From: Clostridium sp. CAG:1013 | Lineage (GTDB): Bacteria > Bacillota > Clostridia > Oscillospirales > Acutalibacteraceae | NCBI GenBank assembly: GCA_000432995.1 | Contig: HF972630.1 | Span: 15,260-26,578, forward strand | Length of the DNA: 11,319 nucleotides | Reading direction: 5' to 3' | Shown: piece after piece, positions 1 through 6,064 of the stretch | How positions within the stretch are numbered: the first letter of the stretch is position 1 | How the letters are laid out: each line of letters opens with the position of its first letter | The notes under the pieces: model-generated | The model's input: the letters and a program-made list of their open reading frames with translations, nothing else | What the model was told of the DNA's origin: nothing | Databases searched by the model: none | Position numbers and translations under genes: made by a program

Positions 1-300
1 CTTCAGCTTCTGAAGGATCATAGCGGAGATCTCCTGAGGAGTGTAACTCTGGCCGTCGATGGTCACTTTATAGTTGGTACCCATCTCACGCTTGATGGAG
101 GAAACAGTCCGATCAGGATTGGTGATGGCCTGGCGCTTTGCCACCTGGCCCACCATGCGCTCGCCGGTCTTGGAGAAAGCCACCACAGAGGGGGTGGTGC
201 GGGCGCCTTCAGCGTTGGCGATAACTACGGGCTCGCCGCCCTCAATAACTGCCACGCAGGAGTTTGTTGTACCCAAGTCAATACCGATTGTCTTTGCCAT
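1..300 (-). CDS. dnaK: DnaK (Hsp70) chaperone, N-terminal 100 residues only
   Basis: This is the beginning of the Hsp70 chaperone DnaK, an ATP-driven cytoplasmic foldase that works with DnaJ and with GrpE, which is encoded just upstream. The ATG lies at 298-300 on the minus strand, preceded by an AAGGAAGG ribosome binding site. The reading frame stays open to the left edge of the window, so only about one sixth of a normal DnaK (around 600 residues) is present. The protein starts MAKTIGIDLGTTNSCVAV, the invariant phosphate-1 loop of the Hsp70 ATPase domain, followed by the typical RTTPSVVAF, VGQVAKRQ and SIKREMG segments. A 78-nt gap separates it from grpE and shows no promoter, so it is most likely co-transcribed from the CIRCE-controlled promoter ahead of hrcA. 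The rest of dnaK, and perhaps dnaJ, should lie beyond the left edge. Confidence 0.98.
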   Translation of the reverse strand, partial: MAKTIGIDLGTTNSCVAVIEGGEPVVIANAEGARTTPSVVAFSKTGERMVGQVAKRQAITNPDRTVSSIKREMGTNYKVTIDGQSYTPQEISAMILQKLK

Positions 301-378
301 AATAAACTACCTTCCTTTGCTCTCAAAGATATGGTGTAATGGAATGTTCTATCTCAAAAATTGTGGATCTGCTTTGTT

Positions 379-924
379 TTAGTTGGCCACCTGGACCATA
401 GCGTGACGGACCACCCGGTCCCCCAGCTTATAGCCCTTCTGGTACACAGCGGCGATGACGTTCTCGCCCAGGGACTCATCCTCGATATGAGCCACAGCGT
501 TGTGGAGGTTGGGGTCGAAGCTCTCCCCCACCTGACCCATTTCCGTCAGGCCCAATTTCTCGAAGCAAGCCTTGATCTGATTCTCGATCATCTCCACGCC
601 TTTGTGCATGTCCTCAGCCGAAGCGTTCTCCTGGCTCAGGGCCCGCTCGATGTTGTCGGCGATGGGGAGAATGGCCTGCACTGTGTCGGACACAGCGTTG
701 TTGTAGATGGCGTTTTTCTCGTTCTGAGTGCGCTTGCGGAAGTTATCGTACTCCGCCAGCACCCGGAGATGTTGCTGTTTGTGCTCCTCAAATTCCTTTT
801 GGAGCTTTTCCAGTTCCGTCTCCTCCGAAGCCGCTGCCTGCTGGGCCTCTTCCGGCTTCACTTCCTGCTCCGGGGCCTCCGGTGCCGTCTCCTTTTGAGG
901 CTCCTTGTTTTTCTCTTTAGCCAT
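379..924 (-). CDS. grpE: GrpE nucleotide exchange factor
   Basis: GrpE is the DnaK cochaperone that releases ADP and so resets the chaperone cycle. It works as a homodimer in the cytoplasm. The product has 181 residues, within the usual range. Residues 1-40 are acidic and low in complexity, as is normal for GrpE. Residues 38-90 form the long charged dimerisation helix (LEKLQKEFEEHKQQHLRVLA), leading into the conserved EYDNFRKRT. The C-terminal beta-wing domain carries FDPNLHNAV and ends in the family signature around VYQKGYKLGDRVVRHAMVQV. The start at 922-924 has an AGAAGGGAG ribosome binding site. The gene lies 57 nt downstream of hrcA and 78 nt upstream of dnaK on the same strand, the classical Firmicute heat-shock order. 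Confidence 0.98.
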   Translation of the reverse strand: MAKEKNKEPQKETAPEAPEQEVKPEEAQQAAASEETELEKLQKEFEEHKQQHLRVLAEYDNFRKRTQNEKNAIYNNAVSDTVQAILPIADNIERALSQENASAEDMHKGVEMIENQIKACFEKLGLTEMGQVGESFDPNLHNAVAHIEDESLGENVIAAVYQKGYKLGDRVVRHAMVQVAN

Positions 925-981
925 GTTCCCGGCTCCCTTCTGAAAAAATCCTATGGTTCAGCGGGTCGCCCCGCGTTGTTT

Positions 982-2007
982 TTATTCGTCTCTCATGAGC
1001 ACGGTGAGCGTCTGTCCCACCTGCTGGCTCACATACCGCAGCACTGCTGTCACTCGGGGATAATCCATCCGCACAGGCCCTAGCACCGCTAAGGCACCAG
1101 CATCCTGACCGTTCACCTGATAGCGTGCCACCGCCAGAGAAGTCTTATCCAATTCCGGCTTCCCCAGCTCTCGGCCGATCAGGATCGTCACCTGACCGGG
1201 ACGCTGCCGCAGCAGTGTGGCCACATCCTCCCGGCGTTCCAGGAAATCCATGACCCGTCTTGCGCCACCGTGTTCTAGCTCGGGGTAGAACAGCAGGTTC
1301 ATCTGACCGTTCAAAAGCACCTCTGTGCCCATGGTATCCCGGGCCGCTTCCAGCAGGGCCCGCAACGGCGCTCCCACCAGCACGTACATCTGACCCAGGG
1401 AGACCCCGATCCCCTGCAAAAATGCGGGGGTGATGTCCGAAACGTTCTTTCCGGCCAGCTTCCCGTTGAACACCCGGAAGAACACCCGAAGGATGTCGCT
1501 GGTCAAATCGAAGTCGCAGTGGAACACTCGGTTTTTCATGGTCCCGGCGGAACTCATCAAGATGAGCATGGCCGTACGGCGGCTGGTCTGTACAAACTGG
1601 ACCGCTCTCACTTGGGCCGTGTCCCCGCTGGGGGTGGTGACCACCGAAGCGCATCGGGTCACTCCAGAGAGAAGCCGAGACGCCCGGGTAAGCAACCCTT
1701 CCGGCTCATAGGACCCGGAGAGCAGCATGGAATCGAAGGTGCGGCACTCTTCCTCCCGGAGCTGGGGGACCTTCATCAGGTGATCCACATATTCCCGGTA
1801 ACCCTTTTGGGAGGGAATCCGTCCCGCGGAGGTGTGAGGCTGTTCCAAAAGTCCCAGCTCGATCAGGTCGGCCATTTCGTTTCGCACGGTGGCCGAGGAG
1901 ACTCCCACCTCTTCCGCGATGGCCTTGCTCCCCACTGGTTCGCCGCTTTTCACATACCCGGCGACCACGGAGGACAAGATCCGCTCTTTCCGTGGCGTCA
2001 GTTCCAT
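982..2007 (-). CDS. hrcA: HrcA heat-inducible transcription repressor
   Basis: HrcA is the class I heat-shock repressor. It binds the CIRCE operator when folded with the help of GroEL and releases it when chaperones become limiting. The product has 341 residues, the normal length. Residues 1-75 form the winged-helix DNA-binding domain with the family's hallmark segments GEPVGSKAIAEEVGVSSATV, RNEMADL and LEQPHTSAGRIPS. The remainder is the GAF-like/dimerisation region, with ILIGRELGKPELD and GPVRMDYPRV near the C-terminus. The start at 2005-2007 is preceded by a strong GGAGGTGAAAG ribosome binding site. It is the first gene of the hrcA-grpE-dnaK operon, and a perfect CIRCE sits 24 nt upstream of the start, so it should repress its own operon. 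Confidence 0.98.
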   Translation of the reverse strand: MELTPRKERILSSVVAGYVKSGEPVGSKAIAEEVGVSSATVRNEMADLIELGLLEQPHTSAGRIPSQKGYREYVDHLMKVPQLREEECRTFDSMLLSGSYEPEGLLTRASRLLSGVTRCASVVTTPSGDTAQVRAVQFVQTSRRTAMLILMSSAGTMKNRVFHCDFDLTSDILRVFFRVFNGKLAGKNVSDITPAFLQGIGVSLGQMYVLVGAPLRALLEAARDTMGTEVLLNGQMNLLFYPELEHGGARRVMDFLERREDVATLLRQRPGQVTILIGRELGKPELDKTSLAVARYQVNGQDAGALAVLGPVRMDYPRVTAVLRYVSQQVGQTLTVLMRDE

Positions 2008-2031
2008 ACTCTTTCACCTCCGCCATCTGTT

Positions 2032-2058
2032 TTAGCACTCTTTTGATCCGAGTGCTAA
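2032..2058 (-). promoter_or_regulatory. CIRCE operator of the hrcA operon
   Basis: A perfect inverted repeat, TTAGCACTC-N9-GAGTGCTAA, matches the CIRCE consensus with no mismatch in either arm. It lies between the predicted transcription start and the hrcA ribosome binding site, which is the standard place for HrcA repression. In the transcript it forms a 9-bp stem with a 9-nt loop. Confidence 0.97.
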
Positions 2059-2069
2059 TCCATGTTTAT

Positions 2070-2098
2070 AATGTACCACTTAGGTCAGCAAAAGTCAA
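2070..2098 (-). promoter_or_regulatory. Housekeeping (sigma-A type) promoter of hrcA-grpE-dnaK
   Basis: On the minus strand a -35 box TTGACT (2093-2098) is followed after 17 bp by a -10 box TACATT (2070-2075). The expected start near 2063 puts CIRCE immediately downstream. The -10 box is only a 4/6 match, but its spacing and its position relative to CIRCE support it. Confidence 0.7.
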
Positions 2099-2149
2099 GA
2101 ATCATTTTGTAAATAGTTTGTGAATGGGGACCTCCCTCAAAAATGGCAG

Positions 2150-2172
2150 AAAAAAAGCCGCCAAACGGCGGC
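2150..2172 (-). terminator. Intrinsic terminator of the VOC/pentapeptide unit
   Basis: Read on the minus strand, just after the pentapeptide stop codon, a 6-bp GC-only stem GCCGCC-GTTT-GGCGGC is followed by a run of seven T. It isolates this unit from the heat-shock promoter region downstream. Confidence 0.9.
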
Positions 2173-2177
2173 AATTT

Positions 2178-2771
2178 TCAAGGTTCCTCGATTTTGATCC
2201 CCAGCGCAGAAAGCAGATTGACCGCTTCTGGCAGAGAAAACCGAGCCCCCTTCACTCGATTTCCCTCCAGGGAGAAGAAATAATCCATGGCGCCCCGGAA
2301 ATCAGCGCCGGTCATGTCGTTCTGGGAGAAAGTAGTCCCTTGCAGCTGGCATCCGGCAAAGCTGGCCTCTTTCAGACCGCAGTCGTCAAAAAAGCTGCCA
2401 GAAAGGTCAGCACCGGAAAAGTCAAACCCTTTCAGATCAAGTCCGAAAAACACACAATGGCGCAGAGAGCAGTCTTTCAGACTGTCAAAGGGCATGAATC
2501 CCATCTCCCGTTTGCGCTGGTCCAATAGTGCGGACCAATCCACCCCGGAAAGGTCACAGCCGGCAAAATCGCAGGAAAGCATTTGACTTCCCCGGAATTT
2601 GGGGGCGGTGATCTTGCAGTTCTCAAAACGGCAGCCGGAAAACCGACAATTGGTTAGAGTCAGCTCTGTAAACCGGCAGCCTGTGAACAGACAATCCTCA
2701 AACAGAAGGGTGGAGACCTCCTCCCCCGCTCGCTGGAGCTTGGAAAAGGTCTCCCCACAAAATTCTTTCAT
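2178..2771 (-). CDS. Pentapeptide-repeat protein (two-coil, cysteine-rich)
   Basis: The protein has 197 residues starting at MKEFCGETF. This ATG (2769-2771) has a GAGGG ribosome binding site, while the longer frame upstream overlaps the preceding gene and lacks such a site. It is built from five-residue repeats with a large residue (F or L) at the centre. One coil spans about residues 27-78, a break without repeats about 79-98, and a second coil about 101-160. Pentapeptide repeats fold into a right-handed quadrilateral beta-helix. The break between coils and the ending LLSALGIKIE recall the Qnr/McbG-like group, some of which protect DNA gyrase, but that function is not shown here. The column before the central pair is mostly Cys: seven of eleven positions in the first coil, and twelve Cys overall. 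It lies 11 nt after the VOC gene and is probably co-transcribed with it. The substrate or target is unknown. Confidence 0.9.
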   Translation of the reverse strand: MKEFCGETFSKLQRAGEEVSTLLFEDCLFTGCRFTELTLTNCRFSGCRFENCKITAPKFRGSQMLSCDFAGCDLSGVDWSALLDQRKREMGFMPFDSLKDCSLRHCVFFGLDLKGFDFSGADLSGSFFDDCGLKEASFAGCQLQGTTFSQNDMTGADFRGAMDYFFSLEGNRVKGARFSLPEAVNLLSALGIKIEEP

Positions 2772-2782
2772 AGAGTTTTCCC

Positions 2783-3250
2783 TCAGATCTCGAACTGGCC
2801 GTTTTCCAGCAGCTCGATGATCACGTGAAGGGAATCGGTGGCATCCAGGTAGGCGTAGTGGCCGGTATTCCATCTGCCCCGCTGGAGCAGCTTCATACCC
2901 ATCTCTTCACCCAGGCGGATCTTCTCCTCCATATCGGTGATATGGAACGCCACATGATGGAGGCCTTCTCCCTTTTCTTCCAGGGCCTGACGCCAGACAC
3001 TGGGTTCATGGTCGGGCTCGATCAGCTCCACTTCCAGGTCACCATAGTAGAAGAAAGCCTGCTTGCAACGTGCCTTGGTGGGCTGGCCCAGGTACTGGGT
3101 GTGGGCATCCTCATACACGCCAGTCATCTGCACCGGCGGCACCGGCACCCCCAACAAAGCAGCGTATTCTTTCGAACTCTTTTCAATGTCGTGAACCAAA
3201 ATACCCAACTGAGTGCATTTTTCGGTTCCGAATACAGGATTTCCCATCAT
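2783..3250 (-). CDS. VOC-superfamily (glyoxalase / methylmalonyl-CoA epimerase-like) protein
   Basis: The product has 155 residues and is a two-module vicinal-oxygen-chelate protein. The first beta-alpha-beta-beta-beta module begins TQLGILVHDIEKSSKEYAAL and ends around EVELIEP. The second begins GLHHVAFHITDMEEK and ends with VIIELLE. In this fold a metal is held by one residue from each of four strands; here the candidates are Gln14, Glu75, His98 or His99, and Glu146. Gln14 stands where methylmalonyl-CoA epimerases and glyoxalases usually have His. The general style (LGILVHD, HHVAFH) is closest to the epimerase/lactoylglutathione-lyase-like group, but the substrate cannot be read from the sequence. 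Two adjacent ATG codons (3248-3250 and 3245-3247) could start it; an AGAGGAG site lies upstream. It heads a two-gene unit with the pentapeptide protein and has its own promoter. Confidence 0.9.
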   Translation of the reverse strand: MMGNPVFGTEKCTQLGILVHDIEKSSKEYAALLGVPVPPVQMTGVYEDAHTQYLGQPTKARCKQAFFYYGDLEVELIEPDHEPSVWRQALEEKGEGLHHVAFHITDMEEKIRLGEEMGMKLLQRGRWNTGHYAYLDATDSLHVIIELLENGQFEI

Positions 3251-3285
3251 TCCTGCATCACTCCTCTCTAAGACTGATCCTACCT

Positions 3286-3300
3286 CACCTGCGGTGGGCA
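3286..3300. repeat. 15-bp repeat, copy 1 (second copy at 11299-11313)
   Basis: CACCTGCGGTGGGCA occurs here and, exactly and in the same orientation, at the right edge of the window. Both copies are non-coding and lie upstream of minus-strand genes. The core CACC-TGC-GGTG is itself an inverted repeat. About 11 nt further upstream in the VOC leader is a second small hairpin, GCGCG-CTT-CGCGC (3312-3324). Together they look like a piece of a dispersed intergenic repeat, but only two copies are visible. Confidence 0.5.
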
Positions 3301-3339
3301 GTTTTCAGGCAGCGCGCTTCGCGCCGTAAATTTTTCTTT

Positions 3340-3367
3340 ATTATAGCATGCTGCCGCCAAAGCGCAA
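3340..3367 (-). promoter_or_regulatory. Promoter of the VOC/pentapeptide unit
   Basis: On the minus strand a perfect -10 box TATAAT (3340-3345) carries the extended TGC just before it. A partial -35 box TTGCGC (3362-3367) lies 16 bp upstream. Transcription should start near 3333, giving a leader of about 83 nt that includes the two small hairpins. Confidence 0.7.
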
Positions 3368-3485
3368 CCCGCTGCTTTTGACAGTTTTAATCAGCCGTTT
3401 TGTGAAAATTGTCCATACAATTTTTGACCATCGCCAGAGCAATCGACCGTACGTTCAACCCATATAAATATAAATAGGAAGCCCG

Positions 3486-3514
3486 TTTAAAACCCGACTC
3501 CCCTGTGGTATACT
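3486..3514 (+). promoter_or_regulatory. Promoter of the nitroreductase gene
   Basis: A -35 box TTTAAA (3486-3491) and a -10 box TATACT (3509-3514) are 17 bp apart, with an extended TGG before the -10. The start codon lies 39 nt after the -10 box. Confidence 0.65.
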
Positions 3515-3553
3515 GGACCAGGTAAACACAACAAGAAAAGGAGCGATCCATCC

Positions 3554-4147
3554 ATGGAAACATCCATCGATCAAAGACGGAGCATCCGAAAGTTTCTGGA
3601 CAAGCCCATTCCCAAGCAGGAGCTTCTGGAGATCCTCCAAAGCGGATTGAAAGCCCCCTCCTCCAAAAATAGTCAGCCCTGGAACTATACCGTGGTTCAG
3701 GATCAGGCCAAAGCAGAGATGCTCCAAGCATTTCGCCAAGGGCTCCAGCGCATGGAGAACGACCCGTTGCTCCCTCCCCCGTTCAAACCGCTGATCTCCG
3801 CGGCAAAGCAGACTGCAAACATCATGGAAACAGCGCCAGTGATCCTCCTTGCGGTAAATCCTTACGGCAAAAATGTCCTAGGGCCCCTGACTCCGGAAGA
3901 ACACTTGGCCGAGATCACTCAGATCCAGTCCATCAGCGCTTCTATCGAAAATATCCTGCTGGCCGCCACGGAAAAAGGAATTGGAAGCCTGTGGATCTGC
4001 GACATCTATTTCGCCTACGACGAGCTGTGCCAATGGCTGGGGACAGATGGGCAACTGGTGGCTGCCATTGCCTTGGGATACCCCGGGGAATCCCCTTCGG
4101 CCCGGCCGCGAAAAAGTTTGGAGGAAGTTGTGGAATGGCGCAGCTGA
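3554..4147 (+). CDS. Nitroreductase-family FMN oxidoreductase
   Basis: This small flavoprotein of the nitroreductase superfamily has 197 residues, the usual length. These enzymes bind FMN at a homodimer interface and use NAD(P)H to reduce nitro compounds, quinones or similar electrophiles; the natural substrate is not evident. Family landmarks are RRSIRKFLDKPI (8-19) for FMN phosphate contacts, APSSKNSQPW (34-43), GIGSLWICD (142-150) and GYPGE (175-179), with a closing RPRKSLEEVV. It starts at the ATG 3554-3556, with AAGGAG ten bases upstream. It has its own promoter and converges on the SDR gene, with only 48 nt between the stop codons and no obvious terminator hairpin in that gap, so read-through in both directions is possible. 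Confidence 0.93.
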   Translation: METSIDQRRSIRKFLDKPIPKQELLEILQSGLKAPSSKNSQPWNYTVVQDQAKAEMLQAFRQGLQRMENDPLLPPPFKPLISAAKQTANIMETAPVILLAVNPYGKNVLGPLTPEEHLAEITQIQSISASIENILLAATEKGIGSLWICDIYFAYDELCQWLGTDGQLVAAIALGYPGESPSARPRKSLEEVVEWRS

Positions 4148-4195
4148 TTCTCAGCCTCCACAAAGCCGCAACATATATTGTAGGAAACAAACGAT

Positions 4196-4906
4196 TTAAT
4201 GGGATTCCTCCAAGGTCCAGCCAAAATCGTTGTGGTAGATCATTTGGCGGGTCATGCCTCCATCGATACAGATATTCTCGCCTGTAATGAATCCGGCTTT
4301 CTCCGAACAGAGGAACAGCACCATATGGGCGATATCTAAAGGATTTCCCACCCGGCCCGCAGGCTGTTGAAAAGCGTCGGGGCCCTGGTATATCGTGTAG
4401 TCTGTGTCGATCCACCCGGGAGAGATAGAATTGACTCTGGCCTTGCCGGACAGGCTCACCGCCAGAGCGTGAGTCAAAGCGGAAATACCGCCCTTAGCCG
4501 CTGTGTAGCTTTCTGTCTGAGGCTGGCTCATTCTGTCCCTAGAAGAGGAAATATTCACCACCGACGCTCCCGGCGCAAAATGAGGCGTCAGCAGCTTGGT
4601 GAGATAAAAAGCTGCCGTTACTCCCACCCGCAAAGCGTAGTCAAACTCCTCATAGGAACAAGTGTCAATGCCTTTCATCATAGGTGGAGCGTTGTTAATG
4701 AGATAATCCACCCTGCCAAAGTCCTGGATGACCTTCTCCGCGAAGGCTTCCAGGACTTTTTTCTCCCCGATATCCCCCACATAATAGTTGTTATCCTGGA
4801 CATCGATGACACACACATGAGCGCCGGCATCCCGGAACTGCTCCGCGATAGCTTTGCCAATGCCGTGAGCCCCTCCGGTAATCACCGCGACTTTGTCTTG
4901 AAACAT
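4196..4906 (-). CDS. Short-chain dehydrogenase/reductase with altered active-site residues
   Basis: A classical SDR-type Rossmann oxidoreductase of 236 residues. The cofactor loop TGGAHGIG spans 10-17. Asp35 at the end of strand beta-2 (CVIDV) predicts a preference for NAD(H) over NADP(H). The catalytic Ser is in NISSS (118-122, probably Ser121), and Tyr134 and Lys138 form the YxxxK motif (YTAAK). PGWIDTD follows (179-185), then the C-terminal GFITGENICIDGG. Two differences from the norm are visible: the usual NNAG is NNAPP (71-75), and the Asn of the catalytic tetrad, expected in a VN-L segment, is Gly95 (RVGVTAAF). The start ATG (4904-4906) has a strong GGGAGGAG site. The substrate is unknown. 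Confidence 0.93.
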   Translation of the reverse strand: MFQDKVAVITGGAHGIGKAIAEQFRDAGAHVCVIDVQDNNYYVGDIGEKKVLEAFAEKVIQDFGRVDYLINNAPPMMKGIDTCSYEEFDYALRVGVTAAFYLTKLLTPHFAPGASVVNISSSRDRMSQPQTESYTAAKGGISALTHALAVSLSGKARVNSISPGWIDTDYTIYQGPDAFQQPAGRVGNPLDIAHMVLFLCSEKAGFITGENICIDGGMTRQMIYHNDFGWTLEESH

Positions 4907-4940
4907 ATTGACCTCTCCTCCCTATTTTGGATGTGCTCTC

Positions 4941-4969
4941 ATTATACCCAGCCTTGATAGGAACCACAA
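4941..4969 (-). promoter_or_regulatory. Promoter of the SDR gene
   Basis: On the minus strand a perfect -10 box TATAAT (4941-4946) lies 17 bp from a weak -35 box TTGTGG (4964-4969). It stands back to back with the PadR promoter about 80 bp away. Confidence 0.65.
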
Positions 4970-5051
4970 GACAAAATATCCGCCCTAAACTGTTCAGGAC
5001 ACCTTTCCTTTTCTTGTCAGAAAGGCGAAAGAAACTTGAAAGAAATACCCC

Positions 5052-5080
5052 TTGACGCATTATACTATGCGATGTATAGT
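5052..5080 (+). promoter_or_regulatory. Promoter of the padR-DUF1700-DUF4097 operon
   Basis: A strong-looking promoter: -35 TTGACG (5052-5057), 17-bp spacer, -10 TATAGT (5075-5080). The spacer and the -10 box are covered by the inverted repeat described separately. Confidence 0.85.
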
Positions 5081-5084
5081 ATAA
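5060..5084 (+). promoter_or_regulatory. Probable PadR operator (9-bp inverted repeat over the -10 box)
   Basis: TTATACTAT (5060-5068) and ATAGTATAA (5076-5084) are perfect inverted arms separated by 7 nt. The right arm covers the -10 box, and the left arm lies in the spacer just after the -35 box. Bound repressor would block RNA polymerase. The neighbouring PadR gene is the obvious candidate regulator, which makes the operon self-repressing. The arms are exact in the sequence; the link to PadR is inferred. Confidence 0.8.
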
Positions 5085-5111
5085 GCGATGACAGAGGAAA
5101 GGAGCGATGAA

Positions 5112-5462
5112 ATGGACGCCCAACTGAAAAAAGGACTTCTGGAAGTGTGCGTACTTACAGCGCTGCGCTCCCAAGATTCCTATGGCTACCAGATTATCAA
5201 GGATGTGTCGCCCATTGTGGAGATTTCGGAATCCACCTTATATCCCATCCTCAAACGCCTGGAAGCGGCAGGTTTCGTGACCACCTATTCCATGGAACAT
5301 AACAGTCGGCTGCGCAAGTACTACCGGCTCACTCCGACAGGACAGCAGCGCATCCGGGATTTTCTGGTGGAGTGGCAGGACGTGATGCGTGCCTATCGCT
5401 ATATCGCCGCCCAAGAGACTGGGGAAATTTCTGAAACGGGGAGAAAGGATGAAACACCATGA
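5112..5462 (+). CDS. PadR-family transcriptional regulator
   Basis: The product has 116 residues, a compact PadR (subfamily s2-like) repressor. The winged helix runs from about residue 5 to 80: SYGYQIIKDV (23-32), the recognition segment ISESTLYPILKRLEAAGFV (38-56), and the wing ending in YYRLTPTGQQ. The C-terminal helix for dimerisation is short. The start is taken as ATG 5112-5114, because AAAGGAG lies 7 nt upstream and PadR proteins commonly begin MDAQLKKG; the frame could extend eight codons further to 5088 but without a site. It overlaps the next gene by 4 nt (ATGA). A promoter containing an inverted repeat stands directly upstream, fitting autorepression. PadR proteins often respond to small hydrophobic ligands or envelope stress, but the inducer is unknown here. 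Confidence 0.95.
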   Translation: MDAQLKKGLLEVCVLTALRSQDSYGYQIIKDVSPIVEISESTLYPILKRLEAAGFVTTYSMEHNSRLRKYYRLTPTGQQRIRDFLVEWQDVMRAYRYIAAQETGEISETGRKDETP

Positions 5463-6064
5463 CAAAACAGATCTTTCTAAATGAACTGGCAGCGGCTCTG
5501 CACCAGCTGCCTAGAGAGGAACGCTACCGGACCTTGAGCTACTACGACGAGCTCATCGACGACAGGATGGAGGATGGCCAAGGCGAGGAAGAAGCCGTTG
5601 CAAGCCTGGGAGATCCGGAACAAATCGTCCGGGAGATCCTTGGGGAGGAAACAGAAGAACAGGAGTCTAAAAGCACAGGGCGAAAAGCGTGGCTCATTGT
5701 GCTGCTGATTCTTGGATTCCCCCTGTGGGGCACCCTGCTGATCGCTGGAATAGTGCTCCTGCTGTGCGTGTACATCTGCCTGTTCATCCCCGTGATTGTG
5801 CTGGGCGCGCTGGCTATCGGCTTTCTGCTGGCCGCCATCTTGGGCGCGGTGGGACTTCCGTTTCTGGTTCTGGATGTAGGCCTCATGGCCGGTGGGCTTC
5901 CTGCTGGGCTGTTTCAGCTGGGACTCTCCATTACCTTGCTAGGGCTCAGCGTCTTGTGCGCCTTGGGATTTTACTTCACAGGGAAAGCCACTGTTAAGGC
6001 GGGCCGAGAGTTGTGGCGCCGCTTCCGCCGCAGCGTTTCCAAAAAAGGGAGGGTCATGGCATGA
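5459..6064 (+). CDS. HAAS/DUF1700 membrane protein
   Basis: A 201-residue protein. Residues 1-65 form the cytoplasmic helical HAAS module: FLNELAAALHQLPREERYRTLSYY, then DELIDDRMEDG and EEEAVASLGDPEQIVREIL. After a short charged linker come about four hydrophobic segments, roughly residues 78-102, 104-128, 130-150 and 154-175. The end is strongly basic (GRELWRRFRRSVSKK). HAAS domains are found next to PadR-type regulators and are thought to contact them, so this protein may hold PadR at the membrane or relay an envelope signal; that role is an inference. Four-base ATGA overlaps with both the PadR gene and the DUF4097 gene indicate translational coupling. Its ribosome binding site is GAAAGGATG inside the PadR gene. 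Confidence 0.92.
   Translation: MTKQIFLNELAAALHQLPREERYRTLSYYDELIDDRMEDGQGEEEAVASLGDPEQIVREILGEETEEQESKSTGRKAWLIVLLILGFPLWGTLLIAGIVLLLCVYICLFIPVIVLGALAIGFLLAAILGAVGLPFLVLDVGLMAGGLPAGLFQLGLSITLLGLSVLCALGFYFTGKATVKAGRELWRRFRRSVSKKGRVMA

Larger units (their letters stand above)
3251..3553. other. Intergenic region between divergent VOC and nitroreductase genes
   Basis: This 303-nt gap holds no credible coding frame. It contains the leader and promoter of the VOC unit (minus), two small GC-rich inverted repeats inside that leader, and the promoter of the nitroreductase (plus). The stretch from about 3370 to 3480 is AT-richer and shows no clear operator. Confidence 0.7.

Noticed and set aside
361..1083. 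240-codon plus-strand open frame
   Set aside because: It lies antisense to grpE and the end of hrcA, is leucine/histidine-rich without domain signatures, and has no ribosome binding site.
5088..5111. Earlier ATG for the PadR gene
   Set aside because: The upstream ATG lies within about 8 nt of the -10 box, near the likely transcription start, and has no ribosome binding site; the ATG at 5112 has AAAGGAG at good spacing.
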